Assembly: GCA_947167435.1 (NCBI GenBank)
Contig: CAMVIC010000126.1
Coordinates: forward strand, 1-5,393
Reading direction: 5' to 3'
Source: an uncultured Clostridia bacterium
GTDB lineage: Bacteria; Bacillota_A; Clostridia; Oscillospirales; Oscillospiraceae
Length of the DNA stretch: 5,393 nt
The notes beneath the pieces are model-generated. The model ran no database searches. It was not told the DNA's origin and saw nothing but the letters and a program-made list of their open reading frames with translations. The stretch's first letter is position 1. The number at the start of each line of letters is the position of its first letter. The position numbers and the translations under genes are program-made. Positions 1 to 5,393 of the stretch are shown here, piece by piece.

Positions 1-1
1 G

Positions 2-823
2 ATCCAGAAAACCCTGCGGGTGTTCTCCTCCAAATGGAAGGGCTTTGCGGCGGTGTGCCTGGTGCTGGTCGCCTTCGTGGCCGTGGCCGAGCTGGACCTG
101 ACGGGCTATGAGCGGCGGATCCCGGAGAGCGGGGACGTGGAGTGGGCCTCTCTTACGGACGGGGTGAAGCTTCGGCAGCCGGAGAACCTGGAGAAGGTGA
201 TTGCGCTGCACCGGAGCCTGCTGGAGCATAAAAGCCAGCACGAGGGGGACGTCCACACCATGGGCACCCATGTGACGTTGGACTATCAGCTCAGGGACGG
301 AAAGCATCTGCACCGGCACTATTACCTCTCCGGCGTGTACGGCGGTGAGACGGAGGATTATACCGACGTGCTGGCGGTGCAGGAGCTGCTGAACCTGCCG
401 GAAGCCCTGGATCAGGATTACCGGCTGAAGCTGCCGCTGGACGCGGAGCATCTGTTCAGCGTTGTGCTCTATACCGACTGGTACGGCGAGAACCTGACCT
501 ATAACCGGGCCGTGACCGCAGAACTCACGCCGGAGCAGGGGGAGGCCTTTATCCGGGACTGCGTGCTGCCGGACCTGGCGGAGCATAAGCTGGGCCGCCA
601 GTGGCTGGTATTCAACGAGGAGTATTTCAGCACCGTGATGAACCTGAGCATACAGGTTCAGCTGCGGCAGAGCAGCGACCTGCCGGATGAGCCATACCGC
701 TATGAGTGGTTCAACGTACAGCTGACGGCGGACGCGGAGCGCTGCCTCCAATGGATTCGGGAAAACACGACGCTCACGCCGTTGACCCTGGCGGAGGCGG
801 GCGCCGAGAATACACCGGAATAA
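2..823 (+). CDS. ABC transporter permease, C-terminal DUF6449-type region (5' partial)
   Basis: The reading frame is open from base 2 to a TAA at 821-823, giving 273 residues with no start in view. The GTG at 20 has no ribosome binding site and is more likely an internal valine, so I treat the gene as cut off at its 5' end. The visible part starts with a basic stretch, then one hydrophobic segment (about residues 14-30), then a soluble domain with LTGYERRIPESGD, an ALHRSLLEHK segment and YQLRDGKHLHRHYYL. From memory this resembles DUF6449, the extracytoplasmic tail of Firmicutes ABC-2-type permeases; I could not run a profile search. The missing upstream part should hold the other membrane segments, probably beside an ATPase gene. 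The substrate is unknown. A hairpin terminator at 913-945 suggests this is the last gene of its transcript. I am sure the gene is real and fairly sure of the family. Confidence 0.7.
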   Translation: MQKTLRVFSSKWKGFAAVCLVLVAFVAVAELDLTGYERRIPESGDVEWASLTDGVKLRQPENLEKVIALHRSLLEHKSQHEGDVHTMGTHVTLDYQLRDGKHLHRHYYLSGVYGGETEDYTDVLAVQELLNLPEALDQDYRLKLPLDAEHLFSVVLYTDWYGENLTYNRAVTAELTPEQGEAFIRDCVLPDLAEHKLGRQWLVFNEEYFSTVMNLSIQVQLRQSSDLPDEPYRYEWFNVQLTADAERCLQWIRENTTLTPLTLAEAGAENTPE

Positions 824-870
824 GCTGCGGAAGAAACCTTTTCTCCAAGCTGGGATCTGTAAGGGGGATT

Positions 871-899
871 GTGAAGGGGGACGGGGAGGCCCCCTTCAC
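871..899. repeat. Perfect 10-bp hairpin without T-tract
   Basis: GTGAAGGGGG (871-880) pairs exactly with CCCCCTTCAC (890-899) around a 9-nt loop. No run of T follows, so it is not a standard intrinsic terminator. It lies 47 bp after the permease stop codon and may protect the mRNA 3' end or act together with the next hairpin. The pairing is seen directly; any role is inferred. Confidence 0.5.
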
Positions 900-912
900 G
901 TCCAATCCATGC

Positions 913-945
913 AAAAATGGGAGCTGTTCGGGAGTTCCCGTTTTT
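913..945 (+). terminator. Intrinsic terminator of the permease transcript, probably bidirectional
   Basis: Bases 913-924 pair with 934-945 over 12 positions, including two G-T wobbles, around a 9-nt loop (925-933). The GC core is GGGA/TTCCC. The right arm ends in TTTTT (941-945) and the left arm starts with AAAAA (913-917), so the structure could terminate transcription from either side. It sits about 90 bp after the permease stop and before the htrA promoter, where a terminator is expected. Confidence 0.7.
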
Positions 946-949
946 GCCG

Positions 950-982
950 CTCAAGCTGTCGATGCTTTGTCGACAGCTTGAG
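950..982. repeat. Perfect 13-bp inverted repeat
   Basis: CTCAAGCTGTCGA (950-962) is the exact reverse complement of TCGACAGCTTGAG (970-982), with a 7-nt loop. It has no T-tail, starts 5 bp after the terminator hairpin, and shares its last two bases with the next hairpin. It could be a REP-like intergenic element or an extra transcript-end structure. Only the pairing is certain. Confidence 0.6.
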
Positions 983-1002
983 TGCCCGGGAAACCGGGCA
1001 CT
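981..1002. repeat. 9-bp hairpin with GAAA loop
   Basis: AGTGCCCGG (981-989) pairs exactly with CCGGGCACT (994-1002) around GAAA, a GNRA-type tetraloop that is very stable in RNA. A moderately T-rich stretch follows (1006-1019), so it could be a weak second terminator. It overlaps the preceding inverted repeat by two bases, and the two stems could form side by side or compete at that junction. Confidence 0.55.
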
Positions 1003-1036
1003 GCATTTTCCGTTTGTTAAAAATCATTTTCGTTTT

Positions 1037-1053
1037 TGTTCATGCCATGGACA
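1037..1053. promoter_or_regulatory. 17-bp near-perfect palindrome, candidate operator for htrA
   Basis: TGTTCATG (1037-1044) and CATGGACA (1046-1053) form an inverted repeat around one central base, with a single mismatched pair. If transcription starts near 1077, as the -10 box at 1065-1070 suggests, the palindrome covers roughly -40 to -24, over the -35 region. That is a usual place for a repressor, or for an activator replacing a weak -35. No regulator is identified in the window. Confidence 0.4.
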
Positions 1054-1064
1054 CATTTTCCCGG

Positions 1065-1070
1065 TATAGT
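1065..1070 (+). promoter_or_regulatory. Probable -10 box of the htrA promoter
   Basis: TATAGT matches the sigma-A -10 consensus at five of six positions and lies 50 bp before the htrA start codon. No good -35 box lies at 16-18 bp: TTGTTC (1036-1041) is 23 bp away, and TGGACA (1048-1053) only 11 bp away. A weak -35 would fit a promoter that needs an activator, as stress-induced protease genes often do. That is inference. Confidence 0.45.
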
Positions 1071-1105
1071 ACAAGCACAACAGAGAAGCCAAGTTTTTAA
1101 GACAA

Positions 1106-1110
1106 AGAGG
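1106..1110 (+). promoter_or_regulatory. Ribosome binding site that fixes the htrA start
   Basis: AGAGG lies 9 bases before the ATG at 1120. It favours that ATG over the in-frame upstream ATG at 1036, which lies inside the palindrome/promoter region, upstream of the predicted transcription start. Confidence 0.65.
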
Positions 1111-1119
1111 ACAAACACC

Positions 1120-2514
1120 ATGTCTCAGCCGGAAGAATACGAACAACCGGGCATGAGCGAGAACAGCGCACCGGGAAGCGCGGACAGCGAATACCATTAC
1201 AGCAAGGCCGACTTTGAAAACAGCGTCTATTCCGACGCCCACTTCGAGCCTGCAGGTGCCCGCACCGAGCCGCGACGCTATTACACCCCGCCGGAGAGAC
1301 CGGCGAAGCAGACCCGGAAAAAGAAGGGAAGCGGCTTCTTCCTGAAAGCCCTGGCCCTGTGTCTGGTCTGTGCCCTGCTGGGCGGCGCCGTCGGCGCCTA
1401 CGCGGTGAACAACCGCATGAGCGCGCGGATGGAAGCGCTGGAGCAGGGAATGGCGGACCTGGACAAAAAGCTCGAGGAGCGCCCCGCCGTCCAGGCTGTG
1501 GCGGTTTCCGACCCAACCGGCACCGTGGCTGCCGCGCAGATTTTCAGCGCCGCCACCGAGCAGGTGGTGGGCATCACCACAGAGATTACCTATCAGAACT
1601 TCTTCGGCATGACAAGCTCCTCTGCCGTCAGCGGCTCGGGCTTCATCCTCTCCGAAGACGGATATATTCTCACCAATTACCACGTGATCGAGTATGCCTA
1701 CAAGGGCGGCACAGACGTGACCGTGATGCTCTATGATGGCACCGAATATACCGCCGCCATCGTAGGCGTGGAAGAGAGCAACGACATTGCCGTGCTCAAA
1801 ATCGACGCCTCCGGCCTCAGCCCCGCCGTGCTGGGCGACAGCGACAGCATCAGCATGGGCGAGAAAATCTACGCCGTGGGCAATCCCCTGGGCGAGCTGA
1901 GCTTTTCCATGTCCACCGGTTACGTCAGCGGCCTGGACCGTGTGATCTCCACCCAGGAGGGGGAGTCCATCAACATGTTCCAGATTGACGCCCCTGTGAA
2001 CCCGGGCAATTCCGGCGGCCCTGTGTATAACGCACTGGGTCAGGTTGTCGGCGTGGTGACCGCCAAGTACCGGGAAGACGGCGTGGAGGGCCTTGGCTTT
2101 GCAATCCCCATCGATGACGCCGCGTCCATTGCAAACGACCTGATTACCAAGGGCTACGTGACCGGCAAGGCCTATATGGGCGTCGGCCTGGATAATCGCT
2201 GGAACTCCATGTATGCACAGTATTACAATATGCCTCTGGGGGCCTATGTATACTTTGTGGAGAGCGGCAGCGCCGCTGAAGAGGCAGGCATCCGTACTGG
2301 CGACATCATCACCGCACTGGACGACAGCAGGGTTGAGAGCTATACCGGACTCAAACAGCTGATTCATCAATATTCCGCCGGAGACAGCGCGCATGTCACG
2401 GTCTATCGGGCCGGGGAGTTCCTGACCCTGGACATCACCTTCCAGGAAGCACGGCCTGACAGCGATTCCGGCAATCCGGCAAACAGAAAGCCCACTGCGG
2501 GTGATTGGACCTGA
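1120..2514 (+). CDS. htrA: Membrane-anchored HtrA/DegP-like serine protease (trypsin + PDZ)
   Basis: This 464-residue protein is a complete S1C-family protease, which degrades or refolds damaged proteins outside the cytoplasmic membrane. Residues 1-70 form a hydrophilic, acidic cytosolic tail ending in a basic RKKK stop. Residues 72-95 form one transmembrane segment. Residues 98-121 look like a short coiled coil. The protease domain spans about 137-345, with His188 in TNYHVI, Asp222 in NDIAVLKI and Ser298 in GNSGGP, so the triad is intact. One PDZ domain follows (about 352-441, with GSAAEEAGIRTGDIITAL), then a short polar tail. This is the usual Firmicutes HtrA/YkdA/YyxA layout and size. The start is the ATG at 1120, preceded by AGAGG. 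The gene is flanked by terminators (913-945 and 2551-2594), so it is probably transcribed alone. Its natural substrates cannot be told from sequence, and the paralogue name (htrA, htrB or degP) is a convention. Confidence 0.95.
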   Translation: MSQPEEYEQPGMSENSAPGSADSEYHYSKADFENSVYSDAHFEPAGARTEPRRYYTPPERPAKQTRKKKGSGFFLKALALCLVCALLGGAVGAYAVNNRMSARMEALEQGMADLDKKLEERPAVQAVAVSDPTGTVAAAQIFSAATEQVVGITTEITYQNFFGMTSSSAVSGSGFILSEDGYILTNYHVIEYAYKGGTDVTVMLYDGTEYTAAIVGVEESNDIAVLKIDASGLSPAVLGDSDSISMGEKIYAVGNPLGELSFSMSTGYVSGLDRVISTQEGESINMFQIDAPVNPGNSGGPVYNALGQVVGVVTAKYREDGVEGLGFAIPIDDAASIANDLITKGYVTGKAYMGVGLDNRWNSMYAQYYNMPLGAYVYFVESGSAAEEAGIRTGDIITALDDSRVESYTGLKQLIHQYSAGDSAHVTVYRAGEFLTLDITFQEARPDSDSGNPANRKPTAGDWT

Positions 2515-2550
2515 CACTTTTCTACTCCTATATATCCTCTCTTTTCTCCC

Positions 2551-2594
2551 AAAACGAAGGACCGCACATTTCGGTGTGCGGTTCTTTGTTTTTT
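2551..2594 (+). terminator. Strong intrinsic terminator after htrA, likely bidirectional
   Basis: The core AAGGACCGCACA (2557-2568) pairs with TGTGCGGTTCTT (2575-2586) around the 6-nt loop TTTCGG, with one wobble. Pairing extends outward through 2551-2556 with 2587-2592. A T-run follows on the + strand (2589-2594) and an A-run precedes the stem (2551-2554), so it can work from both sides. It begins 36 bp after the htrA stop codon. Confidence 0.85.
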
Positions 2595-2640
2595 GCCTGT
2601 CGGCATTTCCGGCCGGGTTTCGGTTTAAAGAGACAGGACG

Positions 2641-2763
2641 ATAAAGAATGATGCAAAATAAAAGCGAAAAATTATTAAAACTATAAAAATGCATATTTTC
2701 AAAAACAAAAATAAAAATACTTCGTCATTTTGCAGCCGGCACTTAAAAAAACTTATGCATTTT
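2641..2763. other. AT-rich intergenic island with inverted repeats
   Basis: In 2641-2730 only 16 of 90 bases are G or C, in sharp contrast to the GC-rich genes around it. It has an exact 10-bp inverted repeat, AAAATGCATA (2686-2695) with TATGCATTTT (2754-2763), and an 8-bp one, TGCAAAAT (2652-2659) with ATTTTGCA (2727-2734). There is no convincing coding sequence. It ends just before the promoter at 2769, so it may act as an UP element, a curved-DNA region or a binding site for nucleoid proteins. The gene-free stretch 2595-2851 otherwise holds only the promoter, palindrome and ribosome binding site listed separately. Confidence 0.45.
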
Positions 2764-2768
2764 GCTGA

Positions 2769-2798
2769 TTGACGCCACTTGTGCAGAATAGTAAAATG
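2769..2798 (+). promoter_or_regulatory. Sigma-A-type promoter for the ATPase-vor gene cluster
   Basis: The -35 box TTGACG (2769-2774) and the -10 box TAAAAT (2793-2798) each match consensus at five of six positions, with an 18-bp spacer. An AT-rich tract lies directly upstream. The predicted start near 2805 gives a leader of about 47 nt before the ATG at 2852. No better promoter is visible before the ferredoxin gene, so this one may drive the whole cluster. Confidence 0.6.
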
Positions 2799-2810
2799 AA
2801 AATGCCGGAG

Positions 2811-2824
2811 CAGGAACATTCCTG
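2811..2824. promoter_or_regulatory. 14-bp palindrome at the predicted transcript start, candidate operator
   Basis: CAGGAA (2811-2816) and TTCCTG (2819-2824) are perfect reverse complements separated by CA. The site lies at about +6 to +20 relative to the predicted start of the ATPase-vor transcript, where a bound repressor could block transcription. The regulator is unknown, and a six-base arm can arise by chance. Confidence 0.3.
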
Positions 2825-2835
2825 TGAAAATTGTT

Positions 2836-2843
2836 GGAAGAGG
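2836..2843 (+). promoter_or_regulatory. Ribosome binding site that fixes the ATPase start
   Basis: GGAAGAGG lies 8 bases before the ATG at 2852. The longer frame opening at the TTG at 2831 would place the start before this site, so ATG 2852 is preferred. Confidence 0.65.
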
Positions 2844-2851
2844 CAGAGCGT

Positions 2852-3583
2852 ATGAAAAAGGTCTATGTGCTGATCGGGAACTATGGCAGCGGAAAGACGG
2901 AGCTTGCGCTGAACCTGGCCTTTCAGGCCGCGTCCAGGGGCGAGAGAACCGAGCTGCTGGACCTGGACATGGTCAACACCTATTTCCGCCTGACGGAGCA
3001 CGGGCGGCAGGTCCGCCTGAAAGAGATTCATCTGGTGTCTCCGAACTATGCCTGTTCCGGCATCGAAACCCTCTCCGTCCCGGCTGAGGTGGCATCCGCA
3101 TTTGCTATGGACTGGGACACGGTGGTGTTCGACGTAGGCGGCGACGCGGTTGGGTCCACTGCCATCGGTCGCTATCACCAGGACTTCATGGATCTGGAGC
3201 CGGAGCAGCTGGAAGTGCTGAACGTGGTCAACATCCGCCGCCCACTGGCAGGGACGGTGGAGCGAATCCTGAAGCTGCAGGAGGAGATGCAGATTCACTC
3301 CCGCCTCAGAATCACCGGAATGATCAACAACACGAATCTGGCGCAGCTGACCGGACCGGACGAACTGCGGGACGGCTATGAGATGATCCGCCAGGTGTCG
3401 GAGCTGTCCGGAATTCCTGTGGCCTACACCTCCGGAAAAAAGGCCCTGCTGGAGCAGTTTCTGTCCGAGGGACACGATCCCAGATTCATCGGCAAGCCTC
3501 TGGCCATCGATACCTACATGGCCCGCGACTGGGAAAGCTGGGTACAGGGTTTGGGCGCGCCGTCGGAAGAGGTGCTGCTTTGA
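2852..3583 (+). CDS. P-loop ATPase of the MinD/ParA/CobQ (SIMIBI) type, unknown function
   Basis: This 243-residue protein opens with a beta strand and a Walker A motif, GNYGSGKT (residues 9-16). It has a second acidic motif, LDLDMVNTYFR (36-46), like the DxD region of MinD/ParA and related nucleotide-binding proteins, and a Walker B strand, TVVFDVGGD (90-98, Asp94). These predict a cytoplasmic ATP- or GTP-binding enzyme. There is no transmembrane segment. There is one cysteine (Cys68) and no CxxC pair, which argues against an ApbC/Nbp35-type iron-sulfur carrier. It stands 123 bp ahead of the ferredoxin subunit gene on the same strand with no terminator between, so it probably shares a transcript with the 2-oxoacid oxidoreductase. 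I recall similar ATPases next to such genes in other Clostridia, but could not check. A role in assembling or regulating the oxidoreductase is a guess from position. The start ATG follows GGAAGAGG. Confidence 0.8.
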   Translation: MKKVYVLIGNYGSGKTELALNLAFQAASRGERTELLDLDMVNTYFRLTEHGRQVRLKEIHLVSPNYACSGIETLSVPAEVASAFAMDWDTVVFDVGGDAVGSTAIGRYHQDFMDLEPEQLEVLNVVNIRRPLAGTVERILKLQEEMQIHSRLRITGMINNTNLAQLTGPDELRDGYEMIRQVSELSGIPVAYTSGKKALLEQFLSEGHDPRFIGKPLAIDTYMARDWESWVQGLGAPSEEVLL

Positions 3584-3706
3584 TACCATGTTGGATCATT
3601 CGCTGCGCTCTTCCTCCGGAAGGCTGCAATTTCATCCGTCAATCCCCGCGGAATGCGGTTTACAGCAGATACAACATTCAAATCATAAAGGAAAAGAGGT
3701 AGAATC

Positions 3707-3916
3707 ATGGTAAAGGTGACAATAAACGAGCTGGCCTGCAAGGGATGCGGCCTGTGCGCCAGGGCATGTCCGAAGAGTGTGCTCGCCCTTTCCAAGACCA
3801 AGCTCAATGCCAAGGGCTATCACCCCGCCGAGGTGGTGAATCCCGAGGCTTGCATCGGGTGCGCGTCCTGTGCCCGTACCTGCCCGGACGTGGCGATCCG
3901 GATTGAAAAGGATTAA
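3707..3916 (+). CDS. vorD: 2x[4Fe-4S] ferredoxin subunit of 2-oxoacid:ferredoxin oxidoreductase
   Basis: This 69-residue protein has two complete four-cysteine cluster motifs: Cys11-Cys14-Cys17-Cys21-Pro and Cys49-Cys52-Cys55-Cys59-Pro. Together they should bind two [4Fe-4S] clusters. The 27-residue linker between the motifs, with [14 protein letters not shown], is typical of the delta subunit of multi-subunit 2-oxoacid oxidoreductases and differs from a free clostridial ferredoxin of about 55 residues. It should carry electrons from the thiamine-bound intermediate in VorA/VorB to soluble ferredoxin in the cytoplasm. AGAGGT lies 6 bases before the ATG. The vorB start codon follows 13 bp after its stop, so translation of the two is probably coupled. 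The name vorD follows the neighbours; korD or porD are possible if the substrate is different. Confidence 0.88.
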   Translation: MVKVTINELACKGCGLCARACPKSVLALSKTKLNAKGYHPAEVVNPEACIGCASCARTCPDVAIRIEKD

Positions 3917-3929
3917 GGAGGAAAGAAAA

Positions 3930-4990
3930 ATGGCTCTGACTCTTATGAAGGGTAGCGAAGCGATTTCGGAGGCCGCCATTCGCGCCGGCGCCCGTTTCTT
4001 CTTCGGCTATCCGATTACCCCGCAGACTGAGATTCCCGAATATATGTCCGCACGCATGCCGGAAGTGGGCGGCTGCTTCCTTCGGCGATCAATATGGTGT
4101 ACGGCGCTGCCGCTACCGGCGCGCGCGTCATCACCTCCTCCTCCAGCCCCGGCATCAGCCTCAAGCAGGAGGGCATTTCCTACTGCGCCGGCGCCCAGCT
4201 GCCCTGCGTGATTCTGAACGTGATGCGCGGCGGCCCCGGTCTGGGCAACATCCAGGCCTCCCAGGGCGACTACAACCAGGGCGTCAAGGGCGGCGGCAAC
4301 GGCGACTACCATCTGCTGACCTACGCTCCCTCCTCCATCCAGGAGGCCATCGACATCATGCAGTTTGCCTTTGACAAGGCGGAAAAGTACCGCATGCCCG
4401 TCCTCTTCCTGGCCGACGGCATCATCGCCCAGATGATGGAGCCGGTGGAGATGCCGCCCATGGTGGATTACAAGGTTGACCCGGAGAAGAAGCCCTGGGC
4501 CTGCACCGGCTGGAAGCCGGGCGACGACCCTGCCAAGCGCGCTGTCATCAACTCCCTGTTCATCGGCACCGAGGATTTGAGCGAGCACACCGCCGTGCTG
4601 CAGGCCGTCTATGACGAGGCCCGCAGAAACGAGCAGATGTGGGAATGCTACAAGACCGACGACGCGGAGTTCATCATCACCGCCTTCGGCACCGTGGCCC
4701 GCGTGGCCAAATCCGTTGTGGACGAGATGCGCGAAGAGGGCGTGAAGGTGGGTCTGTTCCGTCCCATCTCCGTGTGGCCCTTCCCCTATGACGCACTGCG
4801 CGAGACCGTGGTCCGCGACGGCGTCAAGGGCGTTCTGGACGTGGAGGTCAACGAGGGCCAGATGCTGGAGGACGTGAAGCTGGCCGTCGAGGGCGCCAAG
4901 CCCATTCAGTTCTTCGGCCACTGCGGCAGCCAGTTCCCCACCACCAAGGAGATTCGCAGCAAGATCCTCGAAATGAAGGAGGGTAAATAA
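3930..4990 (+). pseudogene. vorB: VorB, thiamine-binding/core subunit of 2-oxoacid (VOR-type) oxidoreductase, frameshifted
   Basis: VorB pairs with VorA to oxidise branched-chain or similar 2-oxoacids to acyl-CoA. The gene starts at ATG 3930, 8 bases after AAGGAGG. Its first 51 codons (to 4082) are normal and contain [10 protein letters not shown] (26-35). Homologous sequence then resumes in another frame at 4085 with [15 protein letters not shown] and runs unbroken for 301 codons to TAA 4988-4990. It includes the NVMRGGPGLG region and the C-terminal domain with FRPISVWPFPYDAL and FFGHCGSQFPTTKEI. Read straight through, the first frame ends at TGA 4209-4211 after about 93 codons. From the family pattern, about seven residues like QAESEVS are missing between FL and AINM, matching a 19-bp loss. 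The whole would be about 359 residues, normal for VorB. The ATG at 4094 has no ribosome binding site and lies inside the domain, so it is not a credible start. I cannot tell a real mutation from a sequence error. Confidence 0.88.
4080..4085 (+). other. Junction of an apparent 19-bp deletion in vorB
   Basis: Codons before the break end TTC CTT (4077-4082). The next two bases, CG, look like the end of a broken codon, and GCG ATC AAT ATG (4085-4096) continues VorB in the other frame. Seven residues, less the two retained bases of the last codon, makes 19 missing bases, which also explains the exact frame change. The estimate depends on recalled family sequence. Confidence 0.75.
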
Positions 4991-5393
4991 ATGTCCGTCG
5001 TATTTGAACGCACCAAGCTGCTGACTGACAAGCAGTTCCACTATTGCCCGGGCTGCAACCACGGCATCATCCACCGTCTGGTGGCCGAGGCCATTGACGA
5101 GCTGGTCCAGGAGGGCAAGCTGGAGGCCGGAAACGTGCTGGGCGTCGCCCCTGTGGGCTGCTCCGTTTTCGCCTATGATTACTTCAACATGGATATGCTG
5201 GAGGCCTCCCACGGCCGTGCGCCCGCTGTGGCCACCGGCTGCAAGCGCGCAAAGCCCGACACCCTGGTCTTCACCTATCAGGGCGACGGCGACCTTGCTT
5301 CCATCGGCACCGCCGAAATCGTCCACGCCGCCCACCGGGGCGAGAAGATCGTCACCATCTTCGTCAACAACGCCATTTACGGCATGACCGGCG
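4991..5393 (+). CDS. vorA: VorA, thiamine diphosphate-binding subunit of 2-oxoacid (VOR-type) oxidoreductase (3' partial)
   Basis: The first 134 codons are present and the gene runs off the window. VorA binds thiamine diphosphate and Mg2+ and forms the active site with VorB. Visible features are HYCPGCNHG (17-25, a conserved N-terminal cysteine motif), [16 protein letters not shown] (74-89), and the thiamine motif running from GDGD (98-101) to [10 protein letters not shown] (125-134), where Asn126-Asn127 close the GDG-x25-NN signature. Complete family members are usually about 250-300 residues, so roughly half is shown. ATG 4991 directly follows the vorB TAA. AAGGAGGG (4976-4983), inside the end of vorB, lies 7 bases ahead, so the two are translationally linked. 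I see no damage in the visible part. Branched-chain specificity is inferred from resemblance and gene order; a 2-oxoglutarate (KorB-like) or other 2-oxoacid substrate is possible. Confidence 0.9.
   Translation, partial: MSVVFERTKLLTDKQFHYCPGCNHGIIHRLVAEAIDELVQEGKLEAGNVLGVAPVGCSVFAYDYFNMDMLEASHGRAPAVATGCKRAKPDTLVFTYQGDGDLASIGTAEIVHAAHRGEKIVTIFVNNAIYGMTG

Noticed and set aside
706..1100. Two overlapping short + strand frames (706-981 and 909-1100) after the permease tail
   Set aside because: They run through the hairpin cluster and promoter, lack ribosome binding sites, and encode low-complexity sequence.
1036..1119. A longer htrA starting at ATG 1036
   Set aside because: That start lies upstream of the probable -10 box and has no ribosome binding site. 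ATG 1120 with AGAGG is a better fit.
1024..2694. A 556-codon open frame on the minus strand opposite htrA
   Set aside because: It is a codon-bias shadow. It has no recognisable domain, crosses the htrA terminator and AT-rich island, and lies opposite a fully convincing protease gene.
2753..3589. A 278-codon minus-strand frame opposite the ATPase
   Set aside because: It covers almost exactly the ATPase gene in reverse and shows no motif, so it is a shadow.
3646..3658. Small hairpin CCGC-GGAAT-GCGG before the ferredoxin gene as a terminator
   Set aside because: The stem is only four pairs with no T-run, so it should not separate the ATPase gene from the vor genes.
3659..3689. TTTACA with an AT-rich -10-like sequence as a separate promoter for the ferredoxin gene
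   Set aside because: The -10 match is poor and the start would fall inside the ribosome binding site.
4094..4990. vorB as an intact shorter gene starting at ATG 4094
   Set aside because: The ATG is within a conserved domain and has no ribosome binding site, and the true N-terminus with GYPITPQTE is present upstream in another frame.
4007..5335. A 442-codon open frame on the minus strand opposite vorB and vorA
   Set aside because: It is rich in Gly, Ala, Val, His and Leu from the complement of biased codons, has no domain, and the + strand genes are unmistakable.

Overview
The window looks like chromosomal DNA from an anaerobic Gram-positive bacterium, most likely a fairly GC-rich Clostridia member (Oscillospiraceae-like: Oscillibacter, Flavonifractor and relatives). 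This rests on strong AGGAGG-type ribosome binding sites, a membrane-anchored HtrA with a cytosolic N-terminal tail, a DUF6449-type ABC permease tail, and a ferredoxin-dependent 2-oxoacid oxidoreductase operon. The genus is inference. All recognised genes are on the + strand.

Layout. Positions 2-823 hold the 3' end of a membrane protein gene, probably the C-terminal DUF6449 region of an ABC transporter permease. A gene-free stretch (824-1119) follows. It carries a run of four hairpins, one of them a convincing bidirectional terminator, and then the promoter region of the next gene with a near-perfect 17-bp palindrome. Positions 1120-2514 encode a complete HtrA/DegP-like serine protease with an intact His/Asp/Ser triad and one PDZ domain. 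It is closed off by a strong terminator at 2551-2594. The next gap (2595-2851) holds a very AT-rich island, a good sigma-A-type promoter (2769-2798) and a short palindrome at the predicted transcript start.

The last part is an apparent operon: a MinD/ParA-like P-loop ATPase of unknown role (2852-3583), a 2x[4Fe-4S] ferredoxin subunit (3707-3916), VorB (3930-4990) and VorA (4991 to beyond the window end). The last three are subunits of a 2-oxoacid (branched-chain, VOR-type):ferredoxin oxidoreductase. This enzyme oxidatively decarboxylates 2-oxoacids to acyl-CoA and reduces ferredoxin. A gamma subunit (VorC) is expected beyond the window.

The most notable observation is that vorB is broken. 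About 19 bp appear to be missing near 4080-4085. The loss shifts the frame and removes the segment expected to carry the catalytic thiamine-contacting glutamate. It may be a real recent mutation or a sequencing/assembly error. The second point of interest is the uncharacterised ATPase placed in front of the oxidoreductase genes. I see no mobile element, CRISPR array, tRNA or rRNA, and no clearly new multi-gene system.
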